Positions 59,558 through 64,000 of a stretch of 64,000 bases of DNA are shown here, in pieces (within the stretch, counting starts at the first letter, position 1; each line of letters starts with the position of its first letter). Under the pieces are notes generated by a model, which saw nothing but the letters and a program-made list of their open reading frames with translations, was not told the origin of the DNA and did no database searches. Source of the DNA: JAHIQC01 sp964565645 (GTDB lineage Bacteria; Actinomycetota; Coriobacteriia; Anaerosomatales; JAHIQC01); the NCBI GenBank assembly GCA_964565645.1, contig CAZMFQ010000002.1, positions 206,341 to 270,340 of the forward strand. The letters run 5' to 3'. The position numbers were made by a program, and so were the translations under genes.

Positions 59558-60880
59558 CTACGTGCGAGGTGTCGATGCTCTCAGGTCGTCGAAGAGCACC
59601 TTGGCGATGCGCTGGAAGCGATCATAGGTCTTCGAGCCCGGCTTGACGCCAACGCGAGCGTCCCCGAACCACATCTCCACGGGGGCCACCAGCTCGTGCT
59701 CGGGTACATCGGCCGCACTGATATCCCGGATGCGGGATCGGGGGCGCTGCACCGTCGCCTCCACACCGGGAACCGCAGGCGTCGCCTGTGCCTGTGCGTC
59801 GGAGGGGGTGGTTTGGGCCGGCACCGGCGCCGGAGTGACGGTCGCGACGGGCCTCTGTGACTCGGGCGGTCGCACCGATTGCGCCACCCGCGGACGCTCC
59901 TCGATAGCCGGGGCGACAGGTTCGGCAGGCACGACGGTCGCGGGCCTGGGACGCGGAGCCACCGGCGCGAAGGACGCAAGGATCTCGGCCATCCCCTCTT
60001 CGGCGGACAACTCGGGCTCGGGTTCGGGCGCGACAACGGGCGCAGGCACGGGAGCTGCGACGACCGCGGGTTCGGGCGCGACAACGGGCGCAGGCACGGG
60101 AGCTGCGACGACCACGGGTTCGGGCGCGGGTTCGGGCGCGGGTTCGGGTTCGGGTGCGGGAGGTGCGACGACCACGGGTTCGGGCGCGGGTTCGGGCGCG
60201 GGTGCGGGAGGTGCGACGACCGCGGGTTCGACCGCAGGTTCGGGCGCGACGACGGGCGCGGGCGCAGGCACGGGAGCTGTGACGACCTGCGATTCAGGAG
60301 TCTCCAGCTCAGCAACCAGGTTCTGTATCCAGAGCCGGTCGATCGCATCGTCGAGGTGGTCACCGTCAGGATCCGCCCCGATCTCGGGGGTGGTGGCAGC
60401 AACTGAGACCGGCATCACACTGGTCGCCACTTCGCTGTGATCGGACGGTGCCTGAACGTGTGGCGGGGCGGGCGTGGCGGCCGAGGTAGGCGGCGCAGGC
60501 ACTGACGGCGCAGGCGCACCACCGGTGTCGCGTACGAGCAAACCAGGCTCGTCAACCAGTGAGTCCCAGTAGTCGCCCGAGGATGGAGCCGGGACGTCCA
60601 CGGGCCCAGCTGAGTCGGGGCGCCAAGTCCCGGTCCGCAACGGCTGGCTCAGGACCGCAGCCATCCCGCCCGAAGGTTCCGCGAAGGGGCCGTCGGCCAA
60701 TCGCTGAGCAACGGGGTCGCCGGGCGCCGGATTGAGCATCGGCCACTCGGCGACACCGGGCATCGGCGCATCAGGCAACTCATCGCCTCGTCTCGCGCGG
60801 ACCAGCGAAACGACCAGCACGATGATCGAGACGACGACGAGCGCGAACGCGACGGCCAGGATTATCAGCCGCGTGTCCAC
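59558..60880 (-). CDS. Membrane-anchored Pro/Ala/Glu/Val-repeat protein
   Basis: The 440-residue protein has an N-terminal membrane helix (about 4-28) with a basic stop-transfer, a long disordered region of Pro, Ala, Val and Glu with a 16-residue repeat (VVAPEPA/VVAAPVPAPVV), and a conserved-looking C-terminal segment of about 60 residues (from VEMWFGDARVGVKP to the end). The C-terminus lies in the cytoplasm if the helix is a simple signal anchor. GTG 60880 is one base after the GTPase stop, so the two are coupled. I do not recognise a family. It may tether the GTPase or the PilB motor. Confidence 0.7.
   Translation of the reverse strand: MDTRLIILAVAFALVVVSIIVLVVSLVRARRGDELPDAPMPGVAEWPMLNPAPGDPVAQRLADGPFAEPSGGMAAVLSQPLRTGTWRPDSAGPVDVPAPSSGDYWDSLVDEPGLLVRDTGGAPAPSVPAPPTSAATPAPPHVQAPSDHSEVATSVMPVSVAATTPEIGADPDGDHLDDAIDRLWIQNLVAELETPESQVVTAPVPAPAPVVAPEPAVEPAVVAPPAPAPEPAPEPVVVAPPAPEPEPAPEPAPEPVVVAAPVPAPVVAPEPAVVAAPVPAPVVAPEPEPELSAEEGMAEILASFAPVAPRPRPATVVPAEPVAPAIEERPRVAQSVRPPESQRPVATVTPAPVPAQTTPSDAQAQATPAVPGVEATVQRPRSRIRDISAADVPEHELVAPVEMWFGDARVGVKPGSKTYDRFQRIAKVLFDDLRASTPRT
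60023..60226. repeat. Tandem DNA repeat within the Pro/Ala/Val-rich gene
   Basis: Units of 48, 48, 60 and 48 bases (60023-60070, 60071-60118, 60119-60178, 60179-60226) are all multiples of three, so the frame is kept. The first two differ by one base. They code for the Pro/Val/Glu repeat of the protein. Copy number may vary between strains by slippage. Confidence 0.85.
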
Positions 60881-60881
60881 G

Positions 60882-61409
60882 CTATTCCATGCTCTCCAGG
60901 ATCTCGTACAGAAGGCCGAGGAGCACGGCCTTCACCGAGTCCTTGTCGCGTGCGTCCACGGGCAGAAGCGGCACCTTGTCGGTCAGGCCCAACTCCGAGC
61001 GCAGTTCCCTCAACCGGTCGACGTCATCGGCGTCCACCTTGTTGCCCGCAACGACGAAGGGTACATCGGACATCTCGGTGAAGAACTCGATCATGGACCG
61101 AGCGTCGTCGATGGTGTCTGGGGCCTTTGCATCGACCAGAAGCACGAATCCGAGCATACCCTCGGACAGGGTCTCCCACATGAACGAGAAGCGTTCCTGC
61201 CCCGGCGTGCCGAAGAGGTAGAGCACGACGTCATCCGAGACTGTGATCCGACCGAAGTCCATGGCGACCGTGGTCTCACCGCCGCCCTCGCCCGAGACGT
61301 CAGAGACCTGGCGCTCGGTCGAGAGCACGGTTATCTCGCTCACTGACTTGATGAAGGTCGTCTTGCCCGCGTTGAACGGCCCGGTGACGACGACTTTCAC
61401 TGACTGCAT
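60882..61409 (-). CDS. CvnD/MglA-like small GTPase
   Basis: The 175-residue protein has a P-loop GPFNAGKT (10-17), a switch region ETTVAMDFG, LFGTPGQERF (66-74) in place of the DTAGQ motif, and NKVD (123-126). The sequence TTVAMDFGRI and FGTPGQ matches the conservon GTPases of Streptomyces (CvnD) and is close to MglA, the polarity switch of Myxococcus. The G3 Asp is missing, as in those families. Roadblock partners of the MglB/CvnB type regulate such GTPases; one is encoded two genes upstream. Confidence 0.88.
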   Translation of the reverse strand: MQSVKVVVTGPFNAGKTTFIKSVSEITVLSTERQVSDVSGEGGGETTVAMDFGRITVSDDVVLYLFGTPGQERFSFMWETLSEGMLGFVLLVDAKAPDTIDDARSMIEFFTEMSDVPFVVAGNKVDADDVDRLRELRSELGLTDKVPLLPVDARDKDSVKAVLLGLLYEILESME

Positions 61410-61427
61410 CGCACGCTCTTCTCCTCG

Positions 61428-63548
61428 CTACAGACCCTTGATGCCCTCGATGATCTTGAGCACCAGGTCCTTGTCCACGGTCTGATCTCGATGGATCTCG
61501 ATCGGTGACCCCGCATCCGGGATCTTGTTCACGCTCGCGGTCGGTCGCTTGCTGCCACCCGCGCCCGTCAGGGCCGAGAGCTCGTCTCCGAGCCCGCTCG
61601 AAAGGCCGACCCCGAGGCTCTCACCGGCTATGTCAGCCAGGAACGCGTCGGTCGAGATCACGCCCATCGAGGGCGCGGGCTCAACGGCCGAGTCATCCAG
61701 GAGCGGCGTCTCGACGACCTCGACCTCTTCGCTGAGGCCCACCTGCGTGTCAAGGCTTTCGAGGATGTCGGAGAGGTCGGGGATAGCGGCGCTATCCTCA
61801 TCGGTCGGTGCGGCGTCCATGACGACGTCATCGCTGTCCGGCTGCTCGGCGGAGAGCACCAGTTCGGGCGCTTCACCGAGGGCTTCCGTAAGCGACGCGA
61901 GGTCGGCGAAGGGTTCCGAGTCGGCGACTTCCTCGGGTGTGTCCTGCTCATCGGGCGGGTTGACCACGATCTCATCTGCAGCGGTCTCGAAGAAGTCCTG
62001 ACTCGGGAGCTCACCGAGCCCCAGGGCCATCAGATCCCGCTCGAGATCGCCTGTCGGCGTCACCGGCTCGGGCTCCTCGGCCAACTCCGCCCTGAGCGAC
62101 TCCAGTGCGCCAAGGGAGGAATCGGCGTCATCGCCGGTTGCATCCGCAACGGGAGTCTCATCTCCCCCGGCGGTGAAGTCGAACTCATAGACCGCGGAAG
62201 GCTCGAGCTCGAGCGACGGTGCTTCGTCCGGTTGGGGTGCCGGCTCGACGCCGAGGGCGAACTCAGGCTCCTCGGGGGCGACATAGGGTGCCTCGACTGC
62301 CGGTTCGGCCTCTGCGGAATCCTCGGGCAGCGCTATGATCGGCTGCTCCGGGACGTCGGGGGCTGCGGGCGGCTCCTGCGCCTCGGGGGCCTCAAACGCC
62401 TCGGGCGCCTCGGAGATCGCGGGAACGAGTTCGTCGGCGACCGCCTCGGGTTCGGGCACGACGTCGACCGCGTCTTCGGGCGCCTCCAGAACGGCCCCCA
62501 TCATCTCGGCGAACACCGCCATATCGTCGGCTGACGCCGCCTGAGAGCCATCACCCACAAGGAACTCGGGTACCTCGGGCTCGGGTCTGTCTGCGAGATC
62601 GGCGATGCCGACCGGCTGCTCCGCCTCTGTCGCCGCCTGAGCAGCGGCCTCGGCCTCTTCGGCCGCCGCGTCAGCTTTCGCGCGATCCTCGGCCTGCGCC
62701 TCAAGCGCCGCCTCTCGCTCCTGGGTCTCACGAACGGCCTCGGCCTCAGTTGCCGCCTGCTCGGCCCGGATCTCGGCGAGAAGCGCCTCGCGCTCCACAC
62801 GCTCCGCCCTCAGGCGTTCGACCTCTTCGTCCGAAGCGACCTCGAGCAGACCGGCCGAGAACAGACCGTACATGATACGGGCCACTTCGAAGTCGGTTCG
62901 ATTCGTCTCCGTGGCGAGCTGCGCCACGGAGCGGGTGCCGTCGACAAGAAGCAGGAGATTCCATTCGATGGGCTTGAGGGAGATCTCGAAGGTGCCCTCC
63001 CCTGGCGCCGTGGCCATCTTGAACACGATGTCCATCGACGGGATCTTCTTCTTGATCCGCGTCCATTCCTCGAGACGCCTGCTGCCCTCCATGATCACGT
63101 TCTCGATGGAGACCGAGAGGCCGATGTCCTCGTCGACGACATCCGGCAGCAACTCGAAGTCGAACTCGCCTTCATCCCAGCGCATCAGGTCGAAGATGGT
63201 GTCCTGGATCTGCTCCTGGACGAAGGCCTCGAGGACCTTGTCGGTGATGTAGCCTTCTTCGACCAGGATCTCGCCTAGCCGACGCCCCCCTTTGGCTTCC
63301 TTGGCGCGCATGTCGAGCGCCTTTGACAACGCGCTCGGCGTGATGCGGTTCGCGTGGACCAGGCGTTCGCCCAGCGGCTCGCCATGCCAGTTCGACTGCG
63401 CAAAGAAGACCTCGCCATCACGGAACCAGACGCTGCCGTCGGTACCATCGGCGCGCTTTATGCGCAGAATGCCGGTCTTCTTGCTGAATGTGACCAGCTG
63501 GAAGACATCCGGCAGACTGAAGTCTCTGAGGTTGCCGCGAAGCGCCAT
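61428..63548 (-). CDS. DUF4388 (PATAN-type) protein with long acidic tail
   Basis: The 706-residue protein begins with a DUF4388/PATAN domain (GNLRDFSLPDVFQLVTFSKKTG, GSVWFRDGEVFFAQ; about 1-100). A winged-helix-like region follows to about residue 240, then a Glu/Ala-rich coiled coil (about 245-310) and a disordered tail very rich in Glu, Asp, Pro and Ala. The last 30 residues (from PTASVNKIPDAG) look more ordered. PATAN domains occur in Gram-negative two-component and GTPase systems. Position between roadblock and GTPase genes suggests an adaptor. Confidence 0.85.
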   Translation of the reverse strand: MALRGNLRDFSLPDVFQLVTFSKKTGILRIKRADGTDGSVWFRDGEVFFAQSNWHGEPLGERLVHANRITPSALSKALDMRAKEAKGGRRLGEILVEEGYITDKVLEAFVQEQIQDTIFDLMRWDEGEFDFELLPDVVDEDIGLSVSIENVIMEGSRRLEEWTRIKKKIPSMDIVFKMATAPGEGTFEISLKPIEWNLLLLVDGTRSVAQLATETNRTDFEVARIMYGLFSAGLLEVASDEEVERLRAERVEREALLAEIRAEQAATEAEAVRETQEREAALEAQAEDRAKADAAAEEAEAAAQAATEAEQPVGIADLADRPEPEVPEFLVGDGSQAASADDMAVFAEMMGAVLEAPEDAVDVVPEPEAVADELVPAISEAPEAFEAPEAQEPPAAPDVPEQPIIALPEDSAEAEPAVEAPYVAPEEPEFALGVEPAPQPDEAPSLELEPSAVYEFDFTAGGDETPVADATGDDADSSLGALESLRAELAEEPEPVTPTGDLERDLMALGLGELPSQDFFETAADEIVVNPPDEQDTPEEVADSEPFADLASLTEALGEAPELVLSAEQPDSDDVVMDAAPTDEDSAAIPDLSDILESLDTQVGLSEEVEVVETPLLDDSAVEPAPSMGVISTDAFLADIAGESLGVGLSSGLGDELSALTGAGGSKRPTASVNKIPDAGSPIEIHRDQTVDKDLVLKIIEGIKGL

Positions 63549-63587
63549 CGGCTACCTTCGCACCCTTCTGTCGTCAGGCCGCGTCGG

Positions 63588-64000
63588 CTAGCCGAGGATC
63601 TCGGCGATACTGTCCGCTGTGGCCTTCATGTCGTACAGGACGAGGCCGAGTTTGGCCTCCTTTTGGGCGAGCGTCGTGAGAACCGCACGGTCGCCCGCGG
63701 CGATGAGTACCACGTACCCATCGTCACCCTCGATGAACACCTGAGTCAGATGGCCACGCCCGAGCTCGGCCGCTGCGCGCTCACCAAGTCCCAGGATCGC
63801 GGCCGACATCGCGCCGACGCGGTCCTCTTGCATGCCAGCAGGCAGTGCCGAGGCCATCGTGAATCCATCCATGCTCACCAGCGCGGCGGCCTGGATGTCC
63901 GGCGAATCGACCATCAACTCATCAAGCGCCGACGCCAGACGCTCCTCGCGACTCGCCTGGCGCACCGTCGTCTGCGGTCGCGCCGCGGCGACGGGGGCCG
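63588..64000 (-). CDS. Roadblock/LC7 (MglB/CvnB-like) protein, N-terminus cut by window edge
   Basis: From GTG 63965 the frame gives 125 residues forming a roadblock/LC7 domain: ALVSMDGFTMASALP, AILGLGERAAAELGRG and LAQKEAKLGLVLYDMK. These are the typical features of MglB/CvnB-type regulators of small GTPases. The frame stays open to the window edge with Ala/Pro codons, and no ribosome binding site precedes the GTG. The true start therefore probably lies outside, perhaps with an N-terminal extension. It is the first visible gene of the pilus locus. Confidence 0.85.
   Translation of the reverse strand, partial: APVAAARPQTTVRQASREERLASALDELMVDSPDIQAAALVSMDGFTMASALPAGMQEDRVGAMSAAILGLGERAAAELGRGHLTQVFIEGDDGYVVLIAAGDRAVLTTLAQKEAKLGLVLYDMKATADSIAEILG

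Noticed and set aside
60023..60226. CRISPR-like repeats
   Set aside because: Units are in-frame tandem repeats without unique spacers and lie inside a coding sequence.

Overview
The window is a continuous, gene-dense, high-GC stretch of a bacterial chromosome that carries housekeeping genes and no mobile element. I see no tRNA, rRNA, CRISPR array or insertion sequence. Several features point to an anaerobic or early-branching actinobacterium of the Coriobacteriia/OPB41 type. These are the order tlyA-nadK-recN-steA-steB/MctB with pyrG and xerD nearby, a DUF3866 gene, an mraZ-led dcw cluster, and a PilMNO type IV pilus with a short pilin. The assignment is inference from gene families and order; no 16S gene is present. 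MurE carries the DNPR motif of meso-diaminopimelate-adding enzymes.

Region 1 (1-12515, minus strand) is the division and cell wall cluster mraZ-rsmH-ftsL-ftsI-murE-murF-mraY-murD-ftsW-murG-murC, with murC cut by the window edge. Most joints are overlaps or gaps of a few bases. A promoter upstream of mraZ has paired GTGG boxes in its spacer and upstream, which fits MraZ autoregulation. Region 2 (12816-14255, plus) has a 43-residue membrane peptide and a DUF4349 lipoprotein. Region 3 (14209-19308, minus) is a BMP-type nucleoside ABC importer. Region 4 (19442-25530, minus) holds xerD, ald, DUF3866, an M20 peptidase and pyrG.

Region 5 (25588-31399) is an envelope cassette: a MraY/WecA-like protein and a large alkaline-phosphatase-fold membrane protein on the minus strand, diverging from murJ and a GT2 glycosyltransferase on the plus strand. 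It sits between pyrG and the steB-steA-recN-nadK-tlyA run, which are close together in mycobacteria. Region 6 (31396-48165, minus) runs from aroC-aroK-aroB-aroQ through an Xaa-Pro peptidase, efp, a carboxyltransferase fused to a complete AccB-type carrier, accC, Asp23, nusB, xseB, dxs, tlyA, nadK, recN and steA to steB.

Region 7 (48262-64000, minus) is a type IV pilus locus. In transcription order it has a roadblock/LC7 protein (cut by the window edge), a DUF4388 protein with a long acidic tail, a CvnD/MglA-like small GTPase, a repeat-rich membrane protein, PilB, PilC, the pilin, prepilin peptidase, PilM, PilN, PilO, a PilP-like protein and three pilin-like minor subunits. One minor subunit carries four Ig-like repeats. 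The coupling of a conservon-type GTPase switch to a pilus motor operon is the most interesting system here.
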